Shown in pieces: positions 7,812-15,545 of a stretch of 64,000 nucleotides of DNA. The notes beneath the pieces are model-generated. The model saw only the letters and a list, made by a program, of their open reading frames with translations. It did not search any database and had not been told where the DNA came from. The translations under genes were made by a program, and so were the position numbers. The stretch is from [Clostridium] citroniae WAL-17108 (lineage in GTDB: Bacteria; Bacillota; Clostridia; Lachnospirales; Lachnospiraceae): contig NZ_JH376421.1 in the NCBI RefSeq assembly GCF_000233455.1, positions 62,001-126,000 of the forward strand, given 5' to 3'. Positions within the stretch are counted from its first letter, which is position 1, and the number at the start of each line of letters is the position of its first letter.

Positions 7812-9347
7812 ATGAGTACTGGACAAATAGGAATCTTGGCTGCCATTATCATCTATCTGGCTGCCATGGTCTACGTAGGTTTTTATTTCAGCAAAAAGGG
7901 CGGCGGCGACTCCGCGGATGAGTTTTATCTGGGCGGGCGCAAGCTGGGCGCCCTGGTGACCGCCATGAGCGCGGAGGCATCGGATATGAGCAGCTGGCTT
8001 CTGATGGGTCTTCCGGGCGTGGCTTATCTCACAGGTATTGCTGATGCCGGATGGACCGCCATCGGTCTTGCAGCGGGTACATACCTGAACTGGCTGATCG
8101 TGGCAAAGCGTCTGAGACGCTACTCCGTTACATGTAATGCCATCACTATCCCGGACTTCTTCTCACGGCGCTACCGTGATGAAAAGAATATACTGATGTG
8201 CATTGCCGCCATTGTGATCCTGATCTTCTTCATCCCCTATACGGCATCGGGTTTCAAGGCAGTGGGAACACTGTTTAACAGTTTGTTTGGCGTGAACTAT
8301 CATGTTGCCATGATCGCAGGCGCTGTTGTCATTATCGGTTATACGGTTCTGGGCGGTTTCATGGCCGTATCCACCACGGACCTGATCCAGAGCATTGTCA
8401 TGAGTATTGCCCTGGTGATCATTGTGTTCTTTGGCATCAGCGTTGCCGGGGGATGGGAAGCGGTGGCTGACAATGCCCGCTCCCTCACAGGCTATCTGAG
8501 CATGACCCATATCCACAACATGCAGGATCACACTTCCTCCCCTTACGGATTTATCACCATACTATCCACACTGGCATGGGGACTGGGATATTTTGGGATG
8601 CCCCATATCCTTTTGCGTTTCATGGCCATCAGCCATGAGGATAAGCTAAAGACATCACGGCGCATTGCCTCTGTCTGGGTGGTCATCTCCATGTTTGTGG
8701 CCATTCTTATCGGCATCATCGGTTACGGCGCTTCCGTTGCAGGCAGTATTCCCACATTTGCCTCCAGCTCCGAATCGGAAACCGTGATCATCCGCCTGGC
8801 CGACCTGCTTGGGCGCCAGGGGGTCCTGCTGTCCATTGTGGCAGGCGTGGTCCTGGCCGGAATCCTGGCATGTACCATGTCCACCGCCGACTCCCAGCTT
8901 CTGACCGCCGCATCCGGCGTGTCACAGAACCTGCTGCAGGACTTCCTGAAGATCAAGATGGATAGCAAAACATCCATGGCAAGTGCCCGCCTTACGGTCA
9001 TCGCCATCGCCCTGGTGGGCATTGCCCTGGCCTGGAATCCGGACAGCTCCGTATTTACCATCGTATCCTTTGCATGGGCCGGTTTTGGCGCATCCTTTGG
9101 CCCGGTCATGCTGTTCGCTCTGTTCTGGAAGCGCAGCAACCTCCAGGGCGCCCTGGCCGGCATGATCGCCGGAGGCGTCATGGTGTTTGTGTGGAAATAC
9201 GGCGTGCGTCCTCTGGGCGGCGCCTGGAATATCTATGAGCTGCTGCCTGCATTCCTGGTTGCCTGCGCTGCCATTGTGATCGTATCCCTGGCCACTGCAG
9301 CACCCTGTGAGGAAATCTGCAGGGAGTTTGATTCCGTGGGCAAATAG
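7812..9347 (+). CDS. putP: Sodium/proline symporter (SSS family, PutP-like)
   Basis: A 511-residue membrane protein with about thirteen hydrophobic segments, taking up proline (or a related solute) with Na+. Family features include DEFYLGGRKLGALVTAMSAEASDMSSW near residues 30-60, GFMAVSTTDLIQS, and ACTMSTADSQLLTAASGVS around residue 360, the typical SSS sodium-site region. The ATG at 7812 has AGGAGGGAACAT directly upstream; the frame opens 31 codons earlier but without ribosome site or membrane segment. It has its own promoter and an intrinsic terminator. Proline is the likely substrate by resemblance, but pantothenate or other SSS substrates cannot be excluded. Confidence 0.88.
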   Translation: MSTGQIGILAAIIIYLAAMVYVGFYFSKKGGGDSADEFYLGGRKLGALVTAMSAEASDMSSWLLMGLPGVAYLTGIADAGWTAIGLAAGTYLNWLIVAKRLRRYSVTCNAITIPDFFSRRYRDEKNILMCIAAIVILIFFIPYTASGFKAVGTLFNSLFGVNYHVAMIAGAVVIIGYTVLGGFMAVSTTDLIQSIVMSIALVIIVFFGISVAGGWEAVADNARSLTGYLSMTHIHNMQDHTSSPYGFITILSTLAWGLGYFGMPHILLRFMAISHEDKLKTSRRIASVWVVISMFVAILIGIIGYGASVAGSIPTFASSSESETVIIRLADLLGRQGVLLSIVAGVVLAGILACTMSTADSQLLTAASGVSQNLLQDFLKIKMDSKTSMASARLTVIAIALVGIALAWNPDSSVFTIVSFAWAGFGASFGPVMLFALFWKRSNLQGALAGMIAGGVMVFVWKYGVRPLGGAWNIYELLPAFLVACAAIVIVSLATAAPCEEICREFDSVGK

Positions 9348-9386
9348 GCTGCCGGTCGGAACGTTTGGTTTTGTTGGCAAATAAAC

Positions 9387-9416
9387 GGCCGGGCAGGATT
9401 CTGCCTGGCCTTTTTT
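9387..9416 (+). terminator. Intrinsic terminator after putP
   Basis: GGCCGGGCAG, GATT loop, CTGCCTGGCC (one G-T pair), then six T, 39 bp after the symporter stop. Confidence 0.9.
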
Positions 9417-9472
9417 CCCAAATATGGTATACTTAATAGTAGAATAGTAAGGTATTTGGCTATCAGAACTTT

Positions 9473-10207
9473 GTGCTGAAAAACAGGAACATCACCATTG
9501 ACGGTAAAAACTATAACACGGATGAGAACGGCCGTGTGATCAGCAACATCGCGGACAAGACCCTGGAGAATCCCTTCCCCTCCGGCCAGTCGGACCAGCT
9601 CACCTACCTGAACACCTACCGCAGGCAGAAAGGCGTGTCTGATCTGTCCTATGATTCGGATCTGACCGGCGTTGCCAAGGCTGCCTACGATTACGGCAGC
9701 GGCATCACTTTGTCAAAGGTGTACTCCCTGGCATCCGCCACCGGACATAACATCCGCCACGTTGCGTTTATCCGCGCCACGGCCACCGACAGGGAAAGCT
9801 ATGTATATCTCACGGAGGATGCAGTTGCCGCTGTCCAGAACACCTGGTTTACACGGGTTGGATATTACAAAAGCAGCGGCACCATCATGATCATTATGGC
9901 CGCCTATGATCAGGAGGAAGCATCCATGCTCTCTGCGGATGAAGCCCAGGGCAGGTGGATCAATGACAACGGACACTATAAATACAGAAAAACAGACGGC
10001 TCCTATGCCGCCAATTGCTGGGTGAAAAATCCAGGCGATGGTAAATGGTATCATTTTGACGAAAACAGCTGTATGCAGACAGGATGGTTCCAGGACAGTG
10101 ATGGAAAGTGGTACTATCTCAGCACGGACACCGGAGAAATGCTGACAAACACCACGGTAGACGGATATGTCATCGGAGGGGACGGGGTTATGGTGAGCGG
10201 TTCCTGA
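9473..10207 (+). pseudogene. 5'-truncated cell-wall-binding protein with CAP-like domain
   Basis: The 244-codon frame has a CAP/SCP-like section (SDQLTYLNTYRRQKGVSDLSYD onward, residues about 40-150) and two cell-wall-binding repeats at the C-terminus (WVKNPGDGKWYHFDENSCMQ and GWFQDSDGKWYYLSTDTGEM). Such proteins are secreted, yet no signal peptide is present. The frame begins with ITIDGKNYNTDENGRVI, which looks like the end of another repeat. An in-frame TAG lies at 9440, and the only nearby start is a GTG at 9473 with no good ribosome site. These points suggest a remnant of a longer gene rather than an intact one. A GC-rich hairpin (arms 10235-10245 and 10252-10262) follows the stop but lacks a T-run. 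Confidence 0.6.
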
Positions 10208-10245
10208 GTTTCAACAGCTGGAGCAAATTAGGGCGGGGCGGGATT

Positions 10246-11301
10246 CTAAAAAATCCTGCCCCGTGCTGCTTCGTCCGCACAATTGGCCAGCGCTCTCATA
10301 TAGCCGTAGGCGTATCCCTGAGGGATCCTTCTTATGGGTCCGTCTACCATAATGGGGTGATGGTCCGGATTGATAAAACCCTGGTAGTCGTATTGCCTGA
10401 GAAGTTCAAAAAAAGGATACATATCAAAAAATCCATTGTCTAAAAATGTCTCGTCAAAATGGGGCAGCGGACCGGTTATGTTCCTCACATGAACGGTGGC
10501 TATCTTGCTATGCTCCAGCGCCCACCTGGCGTCTTCCATTATATCGCCGAATCTCTCCCCTCCTTCCAGCCAGCACCCGCAGCAAAAGGTCATGACCAGG
10601 GAATCGCTGTCAGCGATCCGGAACGCCTTTTTATAATCTTCAAAGCTTCGGATCAGATTGGGAACACCTCCCACGGTTTCAACACAGGGCGGGTCGCTTG
10701 GGTGCAGGGAGATCCGGATGCCCAATTTACTGGCAGTGGGAAGGACACGCTCCATAAAGACTGCAAAGTTTTCCCACAATTCCTCCCTGGTATATCCTCT
10801 GGCCGCCGCCCTCTGGTATTCCTGTTCCAGCAGGAGATTTTCTTCCTCCTGCCCTTTGCGTATATAGGCAGACCTGGCCAGGGGCGCGGTCTTGCTGTCC
10901 AGAATGGTCTGCAGGTCCACGGTTCTGGTCACCGCCCCCCTGGTATAGGAGGTCAGGTTGGAGGAGTATACAAAAAACGGCATCATATTCAGCTCAATCA
11001 TATTCAGCCCCAGACTTGCCATGATCTCCAAAAATTCCAGATATGCTTCCAATTCCCTTTCTCTGTTCTCAGTCCCCAGGGCAATGGCCGAATTAAAGGT
11101 AAAACGGTTGCTGTGAACATATGTAAATTTAATTCCTCCTGCCTCAATCTGCTCCTTGATCCTTTTCAGGGACTGATGGTCGTGCTGGTCACGGGGCAAT
11201 GCAAGATACGCGTTCGGAATACCCAGCTGCCGGAGAAACAGGATATCCTCCTCCTTAAAATCCTCTGGCAGCCGCGCGATAAACTGATAATTCCAAGCCA
11301 T
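10246..11301 (-). CDS. Mannonate dehydratase-like protein (UxuA family, paralogue 1)
   Basis: A 351-residue TIM-barrel protein resembling UxuA, which dehydrates D-mannonate to 2-keto-3-deoxygluconate in the glucuronate pathway. The metal-site region reads HPSDPP where classic UxuA has HPDDPP, followed by FCCGCW, VHVRNITG, and a late NPDHHP segment. The start at 11301 is set by AGGAGG 10 nt upstream; the frame opens 9 codons earlier. It is the final gene of a TRAP - UxuA2 - UxuA1 unit, 23 bp after the previous stop. Sequence divergence from its neighbour paralogue suggests a different acid-sugar substrate or a changed role; this is inference. Confidence 0.75.
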   Translation of the reverse strand: MAWNYQFIARLPEDFKEEDILFLRQLGIPNAYLALPRDQHDHQSLKRIKEQIEAGGIKFTYVHSNRFTFNSAIALGTENRERELEAYLEFLEIMASLGLNMIELNMMPFFVYSSNLTSYTRGAVTRTVDLQTILDSKTAPLARSAYIRKGQEEENLLLEQEYQRAAARGYTREELWENFAVFMERVLPTASKLGIRISLHPSDPPCVETVGGVPNLIRSFEDYKKAFRIADSDSLVMTFCCGCWLEGGERFGDIMEDARWALEHSKIATVHVRNITGPLPHFDETFLDNGFFDMYPFFELLRQYDYQGFINPDHHPIMVDGPIRRIPQGYAYGYMRALANCADEAARGRIF

Positions 11302-11324
11302 AAAACATGTTCCTCCTACTAAGT

Positions 11325-12362
11325 TCATTTTTCGCCACAGGCAAAGTCCATCATTTGGATCATCCCCTGTATGTATCCGATCTCGTGTGACCGGGCGCGG
11401 TGGCCGTAGTCCGAGTCATAATCCATTTTCAGCACATGGTCCTCCATAATGATCCCCTCATACCCCACCTTCCCCAACTCATACAGGATCTCCGCGGGAT
11501 CATAGTTTCCCTCTCCCAGAAAACACTCCTGAAAGCAGGGCAATGTACCTTGCACATCCCGGAAATGCACGCTAAGTATCTTTTTTCTTACCCCCAGATA
11601 ACGGATCATCTCCAGAGCACAGTCCCTTCCCCCTTTTTCGGAACAGCAGCCAAGGCACAGGTTGACGCCCCATGCCGGACTGTTCCCGATCTCCATGGCC
11701 CTCTTATAATCTTCAAGGGAAGTCACCATACGCTGGATCCCCCCGAACCTTCTCAGGGGAGGATCATCCGGATGCAGGGCCAGCATGACCCCTGCCTTCT
11801 CTGCTGTGGGAAGGACTGCATCCATAAAATACCTGTAATTGTCAAACAGGTCATCAGCCGTCATTCCATCCACTGCCTCAAACACATCATAATCCAGAAG
11901 ATGGCGTTTGCGGGCCATCATCTCCCGGAACGCATTGTCCCCGGGCCGGAGCTGTCTTTCATCAAAGGCAGTGGCCCTTGCCCCGCCGCGGCCCGGCGCC
12001 TGTGTGGTGGTCCGCCACACAAAGGTAGGGGAAAAATGATGTCCCAGCATGGGGATCCCCAGTTTTCCCATGTTCCGTATGGTTTGGCAATAGTTCTCAA
12101 TCTGCTCATCCCTCCCGGGAAGACCCAGGATCACCTTGTCATAAAATATAAGAGGAACATTTTCAATGGCTGTCCACTTAAGGCCGTAGCTCTCAATCCG
12201 CTCCTTAAGGTCCTTAAGAGCTTCAAAAGTCCAGATCTTTTCCCCGGGCAGAGCCGGTGTATTCATCTGGATCTCCGATATTCCCAGCTGAAGGGCAAAC
12301 TTTGCCATCTCCTCATCAAACGTCTGGAACTGGCCCAGCACGACTCTCATTTTGCTATGCAT
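11325..12362 (-). CDS. uxuA: Mannonate dehydratase-like protein (UxuA family, paralogue 2)
   Basis: A 345-residue UxuA-family TIM barrel. It carries the canonical HPDDPP, a cysteine-rich metal region (VNLCLGCCSEKGG), VHFRDVQGTLP and EDHVLKMDYDSDYG, all matching mannonate dehydratase better than its neighbour does. AGGAGG lies 7 nt before the ATG. It sits between dctM and the first UxuA paralogue. With the GH105-like hydrolase and TRAP transporter upstream it suggests import and breakdown of a uronate, the reductase step perhaps supplied by the UxuB-like gene at 62-63.6 kb. It is somewhat short (E. coli UxuA is near 394 residues), as is common for Firmicutes members. Confidence 0.8.
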   Translation of the reverse strand: MHSKMRVVLGQFQTFDEEMAKFALQLGISEIQMNTPALPGEKIWTFEALKDLKERIESYGLKWTAIENVPLIFYDKVILGLPGRDEQIENYCQTIRNMGKLGIPMLGHHFSPTFVWRTTTQAPGRGGARATAFDERQLRPGDNAFREMMARKRHLLDYDVFEAVDGMTADDLFDNYRYFMDAVLPTAEKAGVMLALHPDDPPLRRFGGIQRMVTSLEDYKRAMEIGNSPAWGVNLCLGCCSEKGGRDCALEMIRYLGVRKKILSVHFRDVQGTLPCFQECFLGEGNYDPAEILYELGKVGYEGIIMEDHVLKMDYDSDYGHRARSHEIGYIQGMIQMMDFACGEK

Positions 12363-12380
12363 ATATATACCTCCTGAAAA

Positions 12381-13679
12381 TTACTTGTAGCCGCCCAGCA
12401 TTAAATCAGGTAATCCCAGGGTAAGCACCGGAAAAAGATTTACCAACACAAGCACCAGGAGTAATGCCACATAGTAGGGTAATACGGCTTTAAAAGCTCT
12501 CTCAAAACTGATCTCTCCGATTTTCGATGTAATGAAAAGGACGACTGCCATGGGCGGGGTCAAGACCCCTATCATCAGATTCAGCACAAAGATAACCCCA
12601 AACTGCACCGGATTAAGCCCTATGGAGAGGGCAATGGGGAACAGGATGGGAGCTGCAATGGTAATGGCGGCAACAGACTCCATAAACGTCCCCAGAAACA
12701 GCAGGAACAGGTTGATCAGCAGCAGGATCAGCCAGGGATTGGTGGTCAGTGAAAACAGCCCTTTGGACACGATCTCAGCAACCTGCTGGTCCCCCAAGGC
12801 CCAGGCAAACACCTTTCCCGAGGAAACCAGCATCAGCACCAGGCCAATGCTGTTTATGGCCTGTGCCATGATGCCGTACAGATCTTTAAACTTAATGGTC
12901 TTGTAGATAAACATACTGATAAAAAGCGCATATACAAGGGCCACTGCCCCGGCCTCAGTGGGCGTGACATTTCCATTCTGGATGCAGAAGATCAGGATGA
13001 CCGGAGTCATCAGTGCCCAGAAGCCTTTGCGGAACGCATGGCATATTTCCCTGACCGTGGCCCGCTTCCTCACCGGGTAATTGCGTTTGCGCGCAACCGC
13101 GTAGACCGTGATGCACATAAACAGCATCATCAATACTCCTACCACAATACCGCCCAGGAACAAGGCGCCGATGGATACTCCTGCCATAATCCCCACATAC
13201 ACCATTGGATTGGACGGCGGGAAAATGGGACCAATCACAGAGGATGCCGCCGTGATGCCCACGGCAAAATCCCGGTCAAAGCCCTTCTCTGTCATTGCCT
13301 TGATCTCAATATTCCCCAGACCGGCAGCATCCGCATTGGCAGAGCCGGACATGCCTGCAAAGATCAGGCTTGCAACCACATTCACATGTCCCAGTCCTCC
13401 CTTGATATGGCCCACCAGGCAATCTGCAAACTCAAATATCTCATCCGTAACACCTGCCTTATTCATCACACAGCCCACCACGATAAAAAACGGGGAGCAC
13501 ATCACGCTGTAGCTTGCAAGACCTGAGACCATTCCCTGGGGGATAAAGGACATGGGCATTCGGTGGGATAAGAGGATATACACCAGGCTGGTGAGCAGCA
13601 TGGAATAGGATACCGGCACTCTTAGAGCGATCAGGACCAGAAAAAACAACAGTAAAAACGCTAACAGATCACCTGCCAT
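12381..13679 (-). CDS. dctM: TRAP transporter large permease (DctM), uronate locus
   Basis: A 432-residue membrane protein with about twelve hydrophobic segments, the ion-coupled translocation subunit of a TRAP importer. Signature stretches are MSGSANADAAGLGNIEIKAM, ASSVIGPIFPPSNPMVYVG and the late GVLTPPMAVVLFI. The start MAGDLLAF at 13679 has AAGGGGG upstream and lies 4 nt after the dctQ stop, so the two are translationally close. Ten further upstream codons are open but overlap dctQ. Confidence 0.92.
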   Translation of the reverse strand: MAGDLLAFLLLFFLVLIALRVPVSYSMLLTSLVYILLSHRMPMSFIPQGMVSGLASYSVMCSPFFIVVGCVMNKAGVTDEIFEFADCLVGHIKGGLGHVNVVASLIFAGMSGSANADAAGLGNIEIKAMTEKGFDRDFAVGITAASSVIGPIFPPSNPMVYVGIMAGVSIGALFLGGIVVGVLMMLFMCITVYAVARKRNYPVRKRATVREICHAFRKGFWALMTPVILIFCIQNGNVTPTEAGAVALVYALFISMFIYKTIKFKDLYGIMAQAINSIGLVLMLVSSGKVFAWALGDQQVAEIVSKGLFSLTTNPWLILLLINLFLLFLGTFMESVAAITIAAPILFPIALSIGLNPVQFGVIFVLNLMIGVLTPPMAVVLFITSKIGEISFERAFKAVLPYYVALLLVLVLVNLFPVLTLGLPDLMLGGYK

Positions 13680-13683
13680 ACCC

Positions 13684-14187
13684 TTAATCCCCCTTATGTA
13701 ATAAATCAATCCCCTGCCCGTCTTCCTCCGGCCAGCAGACTATCTTATAAATGTTATAGACCAGCGGCGCCGCCATCAAAGGCGAGCAGATCGGAAACCC
13801 TATATAGGATATTCCGTTGGGCCACCCCAACGCTGGTGTGACCACCTTCATCTGGCGCATGGCCAGCCCAAAGCTGTAATAACAGATGGCGCCGATAAGC
13901 AGCAGAAGCACCGCCTGGATCAGACAGAATATGACCCTGCGCACGGTCTTTGGCAGTTTTCCATAGATATACTCGATCTGCACGTGATTACCCCGGTAGA
14001 GCGTGTAGGTGGCACAGAAAAAACCAAACCAGGGCAGGATGATGATGGCAAGCTCCTCCAGCTGGGCAAAGGATTTTCCAAACAGGTTGCGAACCAGGAT
14101 CTGAAAAAGCACAATTCCAAGCATCACAACAAAAAGAAGGATCGAGATATCCAAAACCAGTTTTTCAATCTTTTTTAATGTCCCCAT
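13684..14187 (-). CDS. dctQ: TRAP transporter small permease (DctQ), uronate locus
   Basis: A 167-residue protein with four hydrophobic segments, the small membrane subunit that partners DctM. Typical features are the first membrane helix with VLFQILVRNLFGKSF, then EELAIIILPWFGFFCA and the basic NHVQIEYIYGKLP loop. The ATG at 14187 is 8 nt after GGGAGG; a GTG three codons earlier is less well placed. It follows dctP, with a short hairpin between them (14212-14231). Confidence 0.88.
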   Translation of the reverse strand: MGTLKKIEKLVLDISILLFVVMLGIVLFQILVRNLFGKSFAQLEELAIIILPWFGFFCATYTLYRGNHVQIEYIYGKLPKTVRRVIFCLIQAVLLLLIGAICYYSFGLAMRQMKVVTPALGWPNGISYIGFPICSPLMAAPLVYNIYKIVCWPEEDGQGIDLLHKGD

Positions 14188-14211
14188 ATGAAACACCTCC
14201 CGGATGACTCT

Positions 14212-14231
14212 GAGGATCAGGACGCATCCTC
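14212..14231 (-). promoter_or_regulatory. Short hairpin between dctP and dctQ
   Basis: GAGGAT and ATCCTC arms 8 nt apart just after the dctP stop. It lacks a T-run; a processing or mRNA-stability hairpin that favours binding-protein expression is one reading. Confidence 0.35.
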
Positions 14232-14237
14232 TTGCAA

Positions 14238-15338
14238 TTATCTAAGTGACTGAATGACATCCCATATAGACATATCCCACTCATCTTTATACTTTTCCAG
14301 GATCACCGGAGTTACCACATCCTTGATGCTCTGGGTATCGATCTCACTGTTCTCAATGACAGTCATTCCATTGTCACGCCATTTTTGAAGAATTGCCTCG
14401 TCACCATTGGATTCCAGCTCATTAAAGCGGTCAAATCCCACCTTGATGCCCTGCTGGATGATCTCCTGGTGCGCCGGTGAAAGGGAACTCCACCATTTCT
14501 CATTCACATGGGCTGCGCGGAACGAATAGGTGTGATCTGTCAGCATGGCGTAGTCACAGACCTCATAAATCGCGATGGAATCCAGTGTGGATATGGGGGA
14601 TTCACACGCCTGGGCCGTGCCTGTCTGCAAAACCTGATATAACTCTCCCATAGAAGATGTCATGGGGCTCACCCCAAGGGCTTCAAAGGATGCCACACTG
14701 GCCGCAATAGAGGGAAGGCGCATCTTTAACCCCTTGTAATCCTCAGCCTTTATCAATGGACGGTTGGCCGCAACCACACGGGGTCCCCGCATGGCAAGGT
14801 GGTCAAAGAGAATGCGGCACCCATATTTTTCCAGCATCTTTTCATTGCACTGGTCCGCAATGGTCTCCCAGAACTCCTCACACTGCTCCTTGGAATCAAA
14901 AGCAAATGGGATCTGGGTAAATCCCGCGATCTCGGGGGCAGCGGCAGATACCATAAGGTCCCCCATGATAACCATGTCCAATGTGCCCTCGGACAATGCA
15001 ATACTCCCGTCTGAATCAGCGGTGTACAGCTGTCCCTGAAGGTAACGCTCAATCTTAATAGCCCCTCCGGACAGACGCTCGATCTCATCACACATCAGAT
15101 TGTGGGCCTCATCCGTGGCTGCCTGGGAGGAAATAAATCCAACCTTAAAGGTTATGGGTTCCAGTTCAGGCCCCGGCGCTTCTGATGCTTCCGGTTGATC
15201 TGATGCCTGGGAAGCCTGGGTGGTTGCAGGAGCAGAAGTCGGTGCGGACGTGGTGCTCTCAGGTGCGGAAAGCTGGCTGCATCCGCATATCATAGAAATG
15301 GAAAGTACACAGGTTAACAGGACTTTAAATTTTTTCAT
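14238..15338 (-). CDS. dctP: TRAP transporter substrate-binding lipoprotein (DctP), uronate locus
   Basis: A 366-residue extracellular binding protein. A signal peptide ends in the lipobox MICGC, followed by a Ser/Thr/Pro/Ala linker. The DctP fold then starts at ITFKVGFISSQAATDEAHN and includes YKGLKMRLPSIAASVASFEALG, the region holding the arginine that usually pairs with the substrate carboxylate, and VYEVCDYAMLTDHTY. First gene after the sigma-54 promoter at 15377-15392. A uronate or uronate-containing disaccharide is the probable ligand, given the GH105 and UxuA neighbours. Confidence 0.92.
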   Translation of the reverse strand: MKKFKVLLTCVLSISMICGCSQLSAPESTTSAPTSAPATTQASQASDQPEASEAPGPELEPITFKVGFISSQAATDEAHNLMCDEIERLSGGAIKIERYLQGQLYTADSDGSIALSEGTLDMVIMGDLMVSAAAPEIAGFTQIPFAFDSKEQCEEFWETIADQCNEKMLEKYGCRILFDHLAMRGPRVVAANRPLIKAEDYKGLKMRLPSIAASVASFEALGVSPMTSSMGELYQVLQTGTAQACESPISTLDSIAIYEVCDYAMLTDHTYSFRAAHVNEKWWSSLSPAHQEIIQQGIKVGFDRFNELESNGDEAILQKWRDNGMTVIENSEIDTQSIKDVVTPVILEKYKDEWDMSIWDVIQSLR

Positions 15339-15376
15339 CTTACTCTCTCCTTTTATTTTATTTACAATTTTATAAA

Positions 15377-15392
15377 AGCAAATATGATGCCA
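15377..15392 (-). promoter_or_regulatory. Sigma-54 (-24/-12) promoter for dctPQM-uxuA unit
   Basis: On the minus strand TGGCAT, five nucleotides, then TTGCT gives the exact GG-to-GC spacing of sigma-54 promoters (TGGCAC-N5-TTGCW). It is about 40 bp before the dctP ATG, and an enhancer-binding activator gene lies directly upstream. Confidence 0.8.
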
Positions 15393-15453
15393 AATGGAAA
15401 AGGCAGGTAAAGTACCGTTTACTGCACTTTATCCGCCTTTCTACATTGATAGC

Positions 15454-15498
15454 TTCTCATTTATGAGAATTTTATTTTATAATTGAGAATATGTCTCA
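15454..15498. promoter_or_regulatory. Upstream activator sites (tandem TGAGA/TCTCA palindromes)
   Basis: TTCTCATTTATGAGAA (15454-15469, perfect 7-bp arms) and TGAGAATATGTCTCA (15484-15498) have centres about 30 bp apart, near three helical turns. They lie 60-105 bp upstream of the -24/-12 element, the usual place for enhancer-binding protein sites. A further GTAAA-N6-TTTAC palindrome at 15407-15422, just upstream of -24, could be another protein site such as a variable-spacer CcpA site. Confidence 0.6.
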
Positions 15499-15545
15499 TC
15501 TATGATACGCTTTCCCATGATCAATTCCATCTGTTTCCCAGGAAA

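Noticed and set aside
10246..12362. Two UxuA-like frames as halves of one broken gene
   Set aside because: Each has its own ribosome site, full length and its own HP[SD]DPP motif, so they are paralogues.
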